From Planctomycetota bacterium (lineage in GTDB: Bacteria > Planctomycetota > UBA1135 > GCA-002686595): a stretch of DNA of 12,752 nucleotides. The DNA is taken from contig JAJFFA010000366.1 in NCBI GenBank assembly GCA_021776885.1, positions 1 through 12,752 of the forward strand, read 5' to 3'. Positions 1 through 6,696 of the stretch are shown piece after piece. Both the position numbers and the translations under genes were made by a program. The notes below the pieces were generated by a model, which did not search any database, was not told the origin of the DNA, and saw only the letters and a program-made list of their open reading frames with translations. Every line of letters starts with the position of its first letter. Position 1 is the stretch's first letter.

Positions 1-555
1 GCCGAGGCGCTCGAGGGGAGGCGCAGGGTGCTGGGCGAGAGCCATCCCGAGACGCTGTCCTCGCTGAGCAACCTGGGCGTGTTCTACGGCACCCAGGGCC
101 GCTACGCGGAGGCCGAGCCGCTGCTGCTCCAGGCCCTCGCGCAGCGGCGCGAGGTCTTTGGCGAGGAACATCCGCAGACGCTCAGCTCGATGGACAGCCT
201 GGTGTTGTTCTACGACCGCTGGCTGCCCGTGCTGTATGCCGACCCGGGTGCGCAGGATCCCGCCACGCTGACCGCGTTGAGGAACTTCGGTGTGTTCCAC
301 ATGAGCTGCGGCCGCTACGACGAGGCGCAGGCCGTCTTGCAGGGGTGCCGGGAGGGGCGCATCGAGGTGCTGGGTCTCGAGCACCCGGACACGCTCGTCT
401 CCTACCAGGACCTGGCCCAGCTCTACGCCCGCCAGGAGCGCTGGGAGGAAGCGGAGGCCCTGGCCGGCGAGCTGCTGGAGCGCACGCCGCAGGGCGCGCC
501 CGAGTACGCCGAGCGTAGCGCGCTCCTCGAGCGCATCCTCGAGGAGCTTCGCTAG
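1..555 (+). CDS. TPR (kinesin light chain-type) protein, C-terminal part, 5' truncated
   Basis: The frame is open from the first base of the window and ends at TAG 553-555, giving 184 visible residues; the true start lies upstream. The residues form tetratricopeptide units of the TPR_10/TPR_12 (kinesin light chain) kind. The recurring signature is G-E-x-H-P-x-T-L-S-S followed by an LGxFYxxxGRYxEAExLLxxAL helix pair. HP/DP anchors fall at residues 16, 58, 87 and 129, so the spacing is 42, 29 and 42 residues; the second unit is 13 residues short and has lost most of its second helix. Such arrays are protein-interaction scaffolds. In Planctomycetota they often form the C-terminus of serine/threonine kinases, but no kinase domain is visible here, so that is inference only. 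The gene converges on the leftward metallopeptidase gene, with a 76-nt gap. Confidence 0.88.
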   Translation, partial: AEALEGRRRVLGESHPETLSSLSNLGVFYGTQGRYAEAEPLLLQALAQRREVFGEEHPQTLSSMDSLVLFYDRWLPVLYADPGAQDPATLTALRNFGVFHMSCGRYDEAQAVLQGCREGRIEVLGLEHPDTLVSYQDLAQLYARQERWEEAEALAGELLERTPQGAPEYAERSALLERILEELR

Positions 556-566
556 CCCTGAAATAA

Positions 567-605
567 GCGCTGAGCTACTCGAGATCGCCCGGGGGCACTC
601 AGCGC
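567..605. terminator. Candidate bidirectional hairpin in the convergent gap
   Basis: GCGCTGAG (567-574) and CTCAGCGC (598-605) form a perfect 8-bp inverted repeat with a 23-nt spacer, between the stop codons of two converging genes. A second 7-bp stem, ACGCGAC (622-628) with GTCGCGT (640-646) and an 11-nt loop, spans the stop codon of the leftward gene. Neither is followed by a T-tract, so intrinsic termination is not established. Position is the main argument. Confidence 0.35.
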
Positions 606-631
606 CTCGCGTCCTGAGCTCACGCGACAGC

Positions 632-1717
632 CTACGGGCGTCGCGTCCCGTACCTGAGCCCTAGCTCGCGCCGCACGAAATCCAGGGTCGACAGATCCAA
701 CGCCCCGCTCGCTGGCCCCAGGGTCAGCAGCAGCTCGTGCTCGCGCAGCTTGGCCTCGACCTCTTCGCGCGTGCTGCAGCCCCTGAGCCACGGCGCCAGG
801 GCGCCCGCGATGGGGTCGATGTACATGCGCACGAGCTCGGTCAGCTCCTCGCGCTGCAGGGCGCTGATCGCAGCCGTGCGCCACAGGTCCGGGGTCGGGC
901 CGAGCTGGGCGGCGTCGAGCAGCCAACGACGCGGCACCGTCGAGAGGTCGCGCTCGCGGGCCGAGCGGCACAGGGCGGCCAGGCCATCCAGGCCGTGGCG
1001 GGCGACGATGCGCTCGACGACCAGGAACGAGAGGCCGTAGTAGCCGCGCTTCTGGCTGGCGCCGATCGAGGTCGAGGAGAGGCCGGCCTGGATGCGGAAG
1101 ACGTCGAGGGGGTCGGCGGCCAGGGCCTCGGGGCTGCTGAGGAAGATCTGCACGCCCCAGGTCTCATCGCCCGGTTCGCGCCGCGGGCGGGCGGAGAGCT
1201 CGAGGGAGATGCCTCCGCAGGACAGGGCCGCGCTGGCCAGGCGGCCGGCGCGCAGGCGCGCGCCGCCCTTGGACGAGACGCGGGCCGAGACGTGGTCGCA
1301 GAGCCCCTCCTCGAGGGAGCCGGGCAGTGCGCGCCAGGTCTCGCCCAGGGAGGCGTGGACCAGTTCGTGGGCCAGGGTGCGCTCGAGGCTGTCGGCGTAG
1401 CGGCCGAGCAGAATGCGCCCGTGGCTCTCGGCCCACAGGCCTTCAGCGTCCGCGGAGGCCTCCCGCGGCCGGCGGTAGAGACTGGGGCGCTCCTGGATCC
1501 AGACCTCGACCTCTTCCAGGGAGGAGTCCGGGACCAGGGAGGTCACCCGCGGGGCGAGGCGCTCGAGGAGGGTCGAGACGGCCCGGGCTTCCTCCTCGGA
1601 GTCGCTGCGCACGATCCCCGAGGGGCTCTCGACGCTGAGATTCGGTGCCGGGGCCAGGCAGCCCGGCGAGAGCGCCAGCAGGGCGCAGAGCGCCAGAAAT
1701 CGGATGGTAGTCCTCAC
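632..1717 (-). CDS. Probable lipoprotein zinc metallopeptidase (HELVH, gluzincin-like)
   Basis: This encodes 361 residues from a GTG start. The N-terminus MRTTIRFLALCALLALSPGC is a short lipoprotein-type signal: charged start, hydrophobic core, then Cys20. The lipobox is imperfect, with Ser rather than Leu at -3. Residues 117-121 are HELVH, the zinc-binding helix of metallopeptidases. A second motif, SLEEGLCDH at 134-142, supplies the likely third ligand Glu137, 16 residues after His121, which is the gluzincin arrangement. The rest has no family I can name, and the substrate is unknown. It is expected to be anchored to a membrane and face the periplasm. It lies 63 nt downstream of the 65-residue gene on the same strand, with a strong palindrome between them. 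No Shine-Dalgarno is visible. TACCTT (plus-strand 1723-1728) lies 5 nt before the GTG, so a leaderless transcript is possible but unproven. Confidence 0.8.
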   Translation of the reverse strand: MRTTIRFLALCALLALSPGCLAPAPNLSVESPSGIVRSDSEEEARAVSTLLERLAPRVTSLVPDSSLEEVEVWIQERPSLYRRPREASADAEGLWAESHGRILLGRYADSLERTLAHELVHASLGETWRALPGSLEEGLCDHVSARVSSKGGARLRAGRLASAALSCGGISLELSARPRREPGDETWGVQIFLSSPEALAADPLDVFRIQAGLSSTSIGASQKRGYYGLSFLVVERIVARHGLDGLAALCRSARERDLSTVPRRWLLDAAQLGPTPDLWRTAAISALQREELTELVRMYIDPIAGALAPWLRGCSTREEVEAKLREHELLLTLGPASGALDLSTLDFVRRELGLRYGTRRP

Positions 1718-1756
1718 GGGGAAAGGTACCCCGCGCAGCGCCGCCTGGAACCGAAT

Positions 1757-1776
1757 CCGGGGCCCGCGGGCCCCGG
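1757..1776. terminator. 20-bp perfect palindrome, candidate hairpin between leftward genes
   Basis: The half-site CCGGGGCCCG is followed by its exact complement, forming an uninterrupted 20-bp palindrome that starts 4 nt past the stop codon of the 65-residue gene. As RNA it would form a very stable GC stem. On the leftward strand it is followed by ATTCGGTTCC and not by a run of T, so it could be a terminator, an attenuator ahead of the lipoprotein gene, an mRNA 3'-end stabiliser or a dimeric protein-binding site. Confidence 0.45.
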
Positions 1777-1780
1777 CGGG

Positions 1781-1978
1781 TCAGATGGCCGACTTGACCT
1801 GGTCGCGGGAGGGGTTCTCGTTCTTGTCGCCGCAGCGCTGGCACTCGAGCCAGAACTTGGCCTCGCGCTCCGACGTCGCCGCCAGCTCGGAGAGGTTCTT
1901 GGTCGTGTTCCAGGCGATCCGCGGGTTGTCCGTGCGGTGGGTCCAGGTATGACCGAACAGCTTGCAGAAGAAGTTCAC
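1781..1978 (-). CDS. Small Cys/His (zinc-ribbon-like) protein of 65 residues
   Basis: This small open frame starts with GTG (TAG lies seven codons upstream in frame, and no other start fits) and ends with TGA at 1783-1781. It begins MNFFCKLFGHTWTH and carries a CQRCG knuckle near its C-terminus. Cys5, His10 (or His14), Cys46 and Cys49 could bind one zinc ion as a C-x4-H...C-x2-C site. The CKLFGHxW opening resembles short phage or bacterial proteins such as the DUF1660 type, but I make that comparison from memory and it is tentative. There is no signal peptide or membrane segment, so it is probably cytoplasmic. No Shine-Dalgarno is apparent. It is the first gene of the leftward pair and faces the operon at 2269 across a divergent spacer. 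Its function is unknown. Confidence 0.65.
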   Translation of the reverse strand: MNFFCKLFGHTWTHRTDNPRIAWNTTKNLSELAATSEREAKFWLECQRCGDKNENPSRDQVKSAI

Positions 1979-2268
1979 GGGTGGCTTGGGCAGGGTCCTA
2001 CGGGGGCGTCCGAACCGAACTTTCTAAGGGTCCAGGGCCTCCGCGGCAATCCGAAGCCCCAGGATTCACCCCGGATTCATCGGATCTGCAGGGCGCAGGT
2101 CTCCCAACGCTTTCCCCCCTTATCCAGGGTCCAGCCCAGCACGAGGCTCCCCGAAGCGTCCTCCAGGGCGTGCCAGAGCGCATGCTTCTCGCCTGGGCGA
2201 GCTTGCGAGGCGGAACAGGGAAGGAGCAAAGTATCGCGGCTCCGCTCACCCCGCTTCGAGGCCGCCCC
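1979..2268. promoter_or_regulatory. Divergent intergenic control region
   Basis: This 290-nt spacer separates the leftward 65-residue gene from the rightward oxidoreductase gene and must hold promoters for both. It happens to be open in the oxidoreductase frame, but the upstream residues do not look like protein and the family starts near ATG 2269. Visible elements are two GGATTCA copies (2062-2068 and 2073-2079) spaced exactly 11 bp, one helical turn apart, and a small hairpin, CTCGCC/GGCGAG (2188-2193 and 2196-2201, 2-nt gap). GAGG at 2258-2261 lies 7 nt before ATG 2269. I see no convincing -35/-10 pair, although TATCGC at 2232-2237 is a weak -10-like hexamer. Confidence 0.4.
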
Positions 2269-3447
2269 ATGTCCGTCGCTACCCACCAGGACTCCTCCGC
2301 CCCGTCCCCGGTTTCGCTGCAGGTCGGCTTGATCGGGCAGAAGTTCATGGGGCGAGCCCACTCGAACGCCTGGAGCCAGGTGGGGCACTTCTTCGACCTG
2401 CCGCGCACCCCGCAGCTGCACACCATCGCGGCCCGCGACGCCACCGAGCTCGAGCGCTTCGCGGCCAAGTGGGGCTGGGCCCAGGCCACCACGCGCTGGC
2501 AGGACCTGGCCGAGGCCGACGCCATCGAGCTGGTCGACATCGGAACGCCCAACCACCTGCACGCCGAGCAGGCCCTGGCCATGCTCGCGGCGGGCAAGCA
2601 CGTCGCCTGCGAGAAGCCCCTGGCCGGCAGCCTCGACGACGCGCGGGCCATGCGCGACGCGGCGGCGGCGTCGAGCGCGAAGACCTTCGTCTGGTTCAAC
2701 TACCGTCGCTGCCCGGCCATCGGCCTGGCCTGGAACCTGGTGCGCGCCGGTCGGCTGGGCGCTATCCGCCACGTGCGCGCCAAGTACCTGCAGAGCTGGG
2801 GCGGCCCCGAGACCCCGGCCTCGTGGCGCTTCGACAAGTCGAAGGCCGGCTCGGGCGCCCTCGGCGACCTGGGCGCGCACAGCATCGACCTGGCGCGCTT
2901 CCTCGTCGGCGAGGACATCACCCAGGTCGCGGGAGCCCTGCAGCAGACCTTCGTGGGCGAGCGCGACGGAGCGAACGGCGAGCGCGTGCCCAGCGACGTC
3001 GACGACGCGACCCTCTTCCTGGCACGCTTCGAGGGCGGGGCCCTGGGCAGCTTCGAGGCCACGCGCCTGGCCCACGGCCACCTCAACCGCAACACGATCG
3101 AGCTGAACGGCGAGCTGGGCTCGATCGCCTTCGACTTCGAGCGCATGAACGAGCTCTCCTTCCTCGACGCGCGGGACCCCTCTGCCGAGCGTGGCTGGCG
3201 CCGGATCGTCGCCACCTCGGCCGGGGATCACCCCTACGCCGCGGCCTGGTGGCCCGATGCCCACGTGCTCGGCTACGAGCATGGCTTCGTCAACATGGCT
3301 GCGGACATCGTGCGCGTCCTCTCCGGCGCCGAGCCCGAGCTGCCCCTGCCCGACTTCGAGGACGCCTGGCGCACCCAGTGTGTCATGGAGGCCGCCGGCC
3401 TGGCCGCCCGCGAGGGGCGCGCGGTCGAGCTCAGCTCCATCAGCTAG
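2269..3447 (+). CDS. Gfo/Idh/MocA family NAD(P)-dependent oxidoreductase (possible glycoside 3-dehydrogenase)
   Basis: This 392-residue cytoplasmic enzyme starts at ATG 2269. The frame stays open a further 96 codons upstream, but those residues are low-complexity and unlike the family, and GAGG at 2258-2261 supports this start. The N-terminal Rossmann fold opens with GLIGQKFMGRAHSNAW (20-35); the usual GxGxxG reads GQKFMG, with Lys25 at the middle glycine. The family EKP motif is at 115-117 (Lys116 being the usual catalytic-site lysine) and the C-terminal catalytic segment GDLGAH at 199-204 gives Asp200/His204. Length is normal. The family oxidises or reduces sugars, inositols and glycosides with NAD(P). 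The following TIM barrel, permease and DUF1080 genes suggest oxidation of a glycoside at C3, but inositol or sugar-acid dehydrogenase activity is possible. It is first gene of the putative operon, 72 nt ahead of the next. Confidence 0.93.
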   Translation: MSVATHQDSSAPSPVSLQVGLIGQKFMGRAHSNAWSQVGHFFDLPRTPQLHTIAARDATELERFAAKWGWAQATTRWQDLAEADAIELVDIGTPNHLHAEQALAMLAAGKHVACEKPLAGSLDDARAMRDAAAASSAKTFVWFNYRRCPAIGLAWNLVRAGRLGAIRHVRAKYLQSWGGPETPASWRFDKSKAGSGALGDLGAHSIDLARFLVGEDITQVAGALQQTFVGERDGANGERVPSDVDDATLFLARFEGGALGSFEATRLAHGHLNRNTIELNGELGSIAFDFERMNELSFLDARDPSAERGWRRIVATSAGDHPYAAAWWPDAHVLGYEHGFVNMAADIVRVLSGAEPELPLPDFEDAWRTQCVMEAAGLAAREGRAVELSSIS

Positions 3448-3479
3448 CTGTCCCGTCCTCCCTCCGGGCGCGTCCAGCC

Positions 3480-3491
3480 GCTATCCTTGCG
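3480..3491 (+). promoter_or_regulatory. Weak candidate -10 element upstream of the isomerase-like gene
   Basis: GCTATCCTTGCG contains TATCCT at 3482-3487, a four-of-six match to the -10 consensus, 32 nt before ATG 3520. A similar string, GCTACACTGCGG, precedes the next transcription unit at 9317-9328. No -35 box is recognisable, so an internal promoter here is only a possibility. Confidence 0.2.
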
Positions 3492-3508
3492 CGCTCGATT
3501 CGTATCCC

Positions 3509-3514
3509 GGGAGG
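3509..3514 (+). promoter_or_regulatory. Strong ribosome binding site fixing the start at 3520
   Basis: GGGAGG lies 5 nt before ATG 3520. This selects that start over an in-frame codon 33 nt upstream, which would place the Shine-Dalgarno inside the gene. Confidence 0.7.
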
Positions 3515-3519
3515 ATTCC

Positions 3520-4563
3520 ATGTCGCGCGCTGTCTGCCTGTTCACCGGCCAATGGGCCGATCTACCCCTCGAGACCCTGGCGAAGAAGGCCAGTGCGCTC
3601 GGCTACGAAGGGCTCGAGCTGGCCTGCTGGGGGGACCACTTCGACGTCCACCGCGCCCTGCGCGAGGACGACTACTGTGCCCGCCAGTGGCAGGTCCTCG
3701 GGGACCACGGCCTGGGCTGCTACGCGATCAGCTCGCACCTGGTCGGCCAGGCGGTGTGCGACAACATCGACGAGCGCCACAAGTCGATCCTGTCCGAGGA
3801 GATCTACGGCGACGGCGATCCGGAGGGCGTGCGCAGCCGCGCGGCCCAGGAGATGAAGGACACGGCGCGCGCCGCGCGGCGCTTCTTCGACGCCGCCCCC
3901 GAGGCCGTCAAGGAGCGCCTGGCGCGCAGCGGGCGCACGGTGGTCAACGGCTTCACCGGCAGCAGCATCTGGCACCTCTTGTACTCCTTCCCGCCGATCG
4001 CCCCCGGGCAGCTCGAGGCCGGGTACGAGGACTTCGCCACGCGCTGGAGGCCGATCCTGGACGTCTTCGCCCAGGTGGACGTGTGCTTCGCCCTCGAGGT
4101 GCACCCGACCGAGATCGCCTTCGACATCGCCACCGCGCGCCGCACCCTGGCCGCCATCGACGGGCACCCGCGCTTCGGCTTCAACTTCGACCCCTCGCAC
4201 TTCGGCTACCAGGGCGTGGACTACCTGGGCTTCCTGCGCGAGTTTGGCGAGCGCGTGTTCAACGTCCACGTCAAGGACGTCTGGTGGTCGGACAGCCCCC
4301 AGGCCATCGGCGTCTTCGGCGGCCACGCGAACTTCGGCGAGGACGGACGCTTCTGGGACTTCCGCTCCCCGGGCCGCGGGCGCATCGACTTCGAGGGAGT
4401 GATCCGCCAGCTCGGCCACGCCAACTACCACGGTCCCCTGACCGTCGAGTGGGAGGATCCGATGATGGACCGCGAGGCGGGAGCGCGCGAGGCCGCGGCC
4501 TTCACCCGCGCCCTCGACTTCGAGCGCTCGGACATCGCCTTCGACGACGCCTTCTCGGAGTAG
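3520..4563 (+). CDS. Sugar phosphate isomerase/epimerase-like TIM barrel (AP endonuclease 2 superfamily)
   Basis: This 347-residue soluble protein belongs to the xylose-isomerase-like TIM-barrel superfamily. The likely metal and catalytic residues sit in the expected order: Glu193 (FALEVHPTE), Asp224 and His227 (FNFDPSHF), His250 (NVHVKD) and Glu310 (LTVEWED). The block VVNGFTGSSIWHLLYSFPP (141-159) and the end motif around WEDPMMDREAGA are characteristic of the subgroup usually found beside Gfo/Idh/MocA dehydrogenases. Members isomerise or epimerise keto-sugars or inosose, and one subunit of the C-glycoside deglycosidases has this fold. Here I infer that it processes the 3-keto sugar made by the preceding enzyme; its partner subunit in C-glycoside deglycosidases (DUF6379-like) is not in the window. 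Hydroxypyruvate isomerase or inosose dehydratase are alternatives. It is 72 nt after the oxidoreductase and 52 nt before the permease. Confidence 0.9.
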   Translation: MSRAVCLFTGQWADLPLETLAKKASALGYEGLELACWGDHFDVHRALREDDYCARQWQVLGDHGLGCYAISSHLVGQAVCDNIDERHKSILSEEIYGDGDPEGVRSRAAQEMKDTARAARRFFDAAPEAVKERLARSGRTVVNGFTGSSIWHLLYSFPPIAPGQLEAGYEDFATRWRPILDVFAQVDVCFALEVHPTEIAFDIATARRTLAAIDGHPRFGFNFDPSHFGYQGVDYLGFLREFGERVFNVHVKDVWWSDSPQAIGVFGGHANFGEDGRFWDFRSPGRGRIDFEGVIRQLGHANYHGPLTVEWEDPMMDREAGAREAAAFTRALDFERSDIAFDDAFSE

Positions 4564-4573
4564 CGCCGGCGCT
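4562..4573. repeat. 12-bp perfect palindrome at the end of the isomerase-like gene
   Basis: AGCGCCGGCGCT overlaps the TAG stop (4561-4563) and lies in the 52-nt gap before the permease gene. It could form a small hairpin that trims or stabilises the mRNA within the operon. With no T-run it is unlikely to terminate transcription fully. Confidence 0.3.
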
Positions 4574-4615
4574 GCCCTTCCTGTCCGGTCCTCACCTCCC
4601 CTTCGGAGCACTGCC

Positions 4616-5914
4616 TTGAACGCGACGCGCCCCCTGCCCGGCTCGCTGAATCTGCGCCTGTCGCTGATGATGTTCCTTCAGTACGCGATCTGGGGAGCCT
4701 GGCTGCCGATCCTGTATCCGTTCTTGCTGGGCCACCGCAGCTTCGAGCTCGAGCAGGTCGGCTACATCCTGGGCGCCGGTGCCCTGGGTGCGATCGTCGG
4801 CCCGTTCATCGCGGGGCACATCGCCGACCGGCACTTCTCCACCGAGCGCTTCCTGGGCTTCAGCCACATCGTCGGCGCGGTCCTCGTCTGGCGCCTGGCG
4901 GACACCGCCGACTACCAGACCTTTCTGATCCTGTCCGTGGTCTACGGCATGGTCTATGCGCCGACCCTGGCCCTGACCAACTCCCTGGCCTTCCACCACC
5001 TGCCCGACCGCGACCGGGACTTCGGGCGCGTGCGCCTGTGGGGCACCATCGGCTGGATCGCGGCGGGCATCTGCGTCGGTCACTGGCTGCGGCTGCAGTA
5101 CACACCCCTCGGCTCGGACGAGGTGATCCAGGCCGCCCAGAACGCCGGGCGCGCGGACGCGTTCCGCCTGAGTGCGGCCCTGGGCTTCCTGATGGGGCTC
5201 TACTGCTTCACCCTGCCGCACACCCCGCCGGCCAAGTCCGCCACGGAGAAGGGTGACTTCGCGGCCTTCTCCGCCATGGCCGCCATCCGCTGCCGGCCGC
5301 TCTCGATCCTGTTCTTGCTGGCCATCCCGGTCAGCATGATCCACCAGTTCTACTTCGTCTTCACCTCGGAGTTCCTGTCCAGCTACGGGCGCGACACGGC
5401 CAACTCGATCAACGCCGTGCTCGGCGTCGGTGGCGGAGGTCTGATGACGATCGGGCAGATGTCCGAGATCCCGGTCCTGGCGGCGATCCCGCTCCTGGCG
5501 GGCAAGGTCTCGCGCAAGACGCTGCTCGGGGTCGGGCTCCTGGCGTACGCCGCGCGCATGGCACTCTTCGCCTACACGGACTCCCTGGCGACGGTCCTGG
5601 TCGGGGTCGCCCTGCACGGGCTGTGCTTCGGTTGCTTCATCTTCGTGGCCTTCATGGTCGTCGACGAGGAGACCCGCCCCGACATCCGTGCCAGCGCCCA
5701 GAACCTCTTCAACCTGGTCATCATCGGCATCGGCATCGCGGTCGGCAGCCCGGTGGCTGCGCGCATCGGAGCCTGGGCCCAGGGCGCGGACGGCATGGAC
5801 TACACCAAGCTCTTCAGCGTGCCGATGTACGCGTCCCTGGCGTGCTTCGTCGTGCTCCTGGCTTTGTACCCCGCCCGCTCACGGCCGGTGGAGCCCGGGG
5901 GAGGGGGGGCGTGA
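4616..5914 (+). CDS. MFS permease, nucleoside:H+ symporter (NupG/XapB)-like
   Basis: This 432-residue inner-membrane transporter starts with TTG at 4616, supported by GGAG at 4605-4608 with a 7-nt spacer and by the family-typical opening RLSLMMFLQYAIWGAW (14-29). About twelve hydrophobic helices can be traced, roughly at 17-38, 45-68, 76-94, 100-118, 140-157, 184-201, 228-250, 264-290, 302-320, 325-348, 363-382 and 396-418. Family landmarks are GPFIAGHIADRHF (62-74, the loop 2-3 motif), RLWGTIGWIAAG (140-151) and GQMSEIP (280-286). NupG-type permeases of characterised bacteria import nucleosides with protons. In planctomycetes they often sit beside sugar-oxidising genes, so a sugar, keto-sugar or small glycoside is at least as likely here. 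The stop TGA overlaps the next GTG start by 4 nt, indicating translational coupling. Confidence 0.9.
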   Translation: MNATRPLPGSLNLRLSLMMFLQYAIWGAWLPILYPFLLGHRSFELEQVGYILGAGALGAIVGPFIAGHIADRHFSTERFLGFSHIVGAVLVWRLADTADYQTFLILSVVYGMVYAPTLALTNSLAFHHLPDRDRDFGRVRLWGTIGWIAAGICVGHWLRLQYTPLGSDEVIQAAQNAGRADAFRLSAALGFLMGLYCFTLPHTPPAKSATEKGDFAAFSAMAAIRCRPLSILFLLAIPVSMIHQFYFVFTSEFLSSYGRDTANSINAVLGVGGGGLMTIGQMSEIPVLAAIPLLAGKVSRKTLLGVGLLAYAARMALFAYTDSLATVLVGVALHGLCFGCFIFVAFMVVDEETRPDIRASAQNLFNLVIIGIGIAVGSPVAARIGAWAQGADGMDYTKLFSVPMYASLACFVVLLALYPARSRPVEPGGGGA

Positions 5915-6696
5915 GCGCGCTGGTCTGCGCACTCCTCGCGACCCTGCTCCTCCCCGCCGCAGGGGTCGACGGCTTCCAACCCGGTGCGGCGCAGCGGCCG
6001 CGGGACCCGTGGGTCCTGCGCTGCGTCCTCGACGGTCGGGCGCGCATGATCACGGTCGCCCTGTCCGACGATCTGTGGGTCGCCTACGACGCCGAGCTCT
6101 GCTCGTTCTACGCCGCCTGGAAGGGGGATGTGGCCCTCGACGGCGCGGTCTTCACCACGCGCCACGGCCCGCAGCCGACGCTCCGCGGGGAGACCTACAG
6201 CCGCAGCCCGCAGGCCGTGCTGGAGGACGGCTGGAGCCTGACCCGCGGCGGGCGCCCGCTCGAGCTGCGGCCGCGCTACAAGGGCTACACCCTGGGCGCG
6301 ACGGGGCAGCTGAGCCTGGACTACGAGCTCGAGCTGCCCGCGGGCGAGCGGGTCACGATCCAGGAGCGACCGGGGTTCCGACGGGCCCATCGGGTGGCGC
6401 GCATGGACCTCTTGAAGCGCGCCGGGGTGGGGGCGGACGCCCCGGGCTTCGAGCGCCGCTTCTGGGTCGAGGGCCTGCCCGCCGGGACCGAGCTGCGCCT
6501 GGCGTACGCGCTCGACTGTGCCTGGCTCGCGACGGGCCCGGCCCGGGACGCGGCTGAGGTCGCGCTCGAAGAGGGGACCCAGCCGAGGCGCTGCAGCGGC
6601 ACCCTGGTGTGGAGCGGGGGGGCGCCCGGGGAGGTCCTGCTCAACGGCATCAGCGCAGTCTTCCAGCCCGCGCCGGAGGACGGGGAGCAGCGATGA
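5911..6696 (+). CDS. Exported protein resembling the N-terminal module of planctomycete cytochrome/dehydrogenase fusions
   Basis: The GTG start at 5911 overlaps the permease stop and gives 261 residues. An upstream in-frame extension exists but lies inside the permease gene. The first ~27 residues form a Sec signal (MSALVCALLATLLLPAAG...). The mature start, WVLRCVLDGRARMITVAL followed by DDLWVAYDAELCSFYAAWKG and a DGAVFTTRHGPQP segment, recalls a module that in other Planctomycetota and Bacteroidota precedes cytochrome c or propeller domains in one chain. That likeness is from memory. No CxxCH heme site is present; the cysteines (37, 64, 203, 228) are scattered. The predicted location is periplasmic. 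ATGA couples it to the next gene, so it probably works with the PA14/propeller/DUF1080 protein, perhaps as a sugar-binding or assembly partner. No enzymatic function can be assigned. Confidence 0.78.
   Translation: MSALVCALLATLLLPAAGVDGFQPGAAQRPRDPWVLRCVLDGRARMITVALSDDLWVAYDAELCSFYAAWKGDVALDGAVFTTRHGPQPTLRGETYSRSPQAVLEDGWSLTRGGRPLELRPRYKGYTLGATGQLSLDYELELPAGERVTIQERPGFRRAHRVARMDLLKRAGVGADAPGFERRFWVEGLPAGTELRLAYALDCAWLATGPARDAAEVALEEGTQPRRCSGTLVWSGGAPGEVLLNGISAVFQPAPEDGEQR

Noticed and set aside
1981..2268. N-terminal extension of the oxidoreductase by 96 residues
   Set aside because: The added residues do not resemble the family, contain no signal peptide, and the Rossmann fold starts normally after ATG 2269, which has its own GAGG.
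737..2332. Plus-strand open frame of 531 codons across two leftward genes and the divergent spacer
   Set aside because: It has no domain signal, no credible start context, and crosses gene boundaries. The minus-strand frames there have a lipoprotein signal and HELVH or Cys-x2-Cys motifs.
2469..4619. Plus-strand open frame of 716 codons spanning the oxidoreductase and isomerase-like genes
   Set aside because: It is an Arg/Pro/Gly-rich +2-frame shadow running through two well-supported genes.
5623..5910. N-terminal extension of the 261-residue exported protein
   Set aside because: It would lie within the permease coding sequence and would bury the signal peptide; GTG 5911 with a 4-nt overlap is the natural start.
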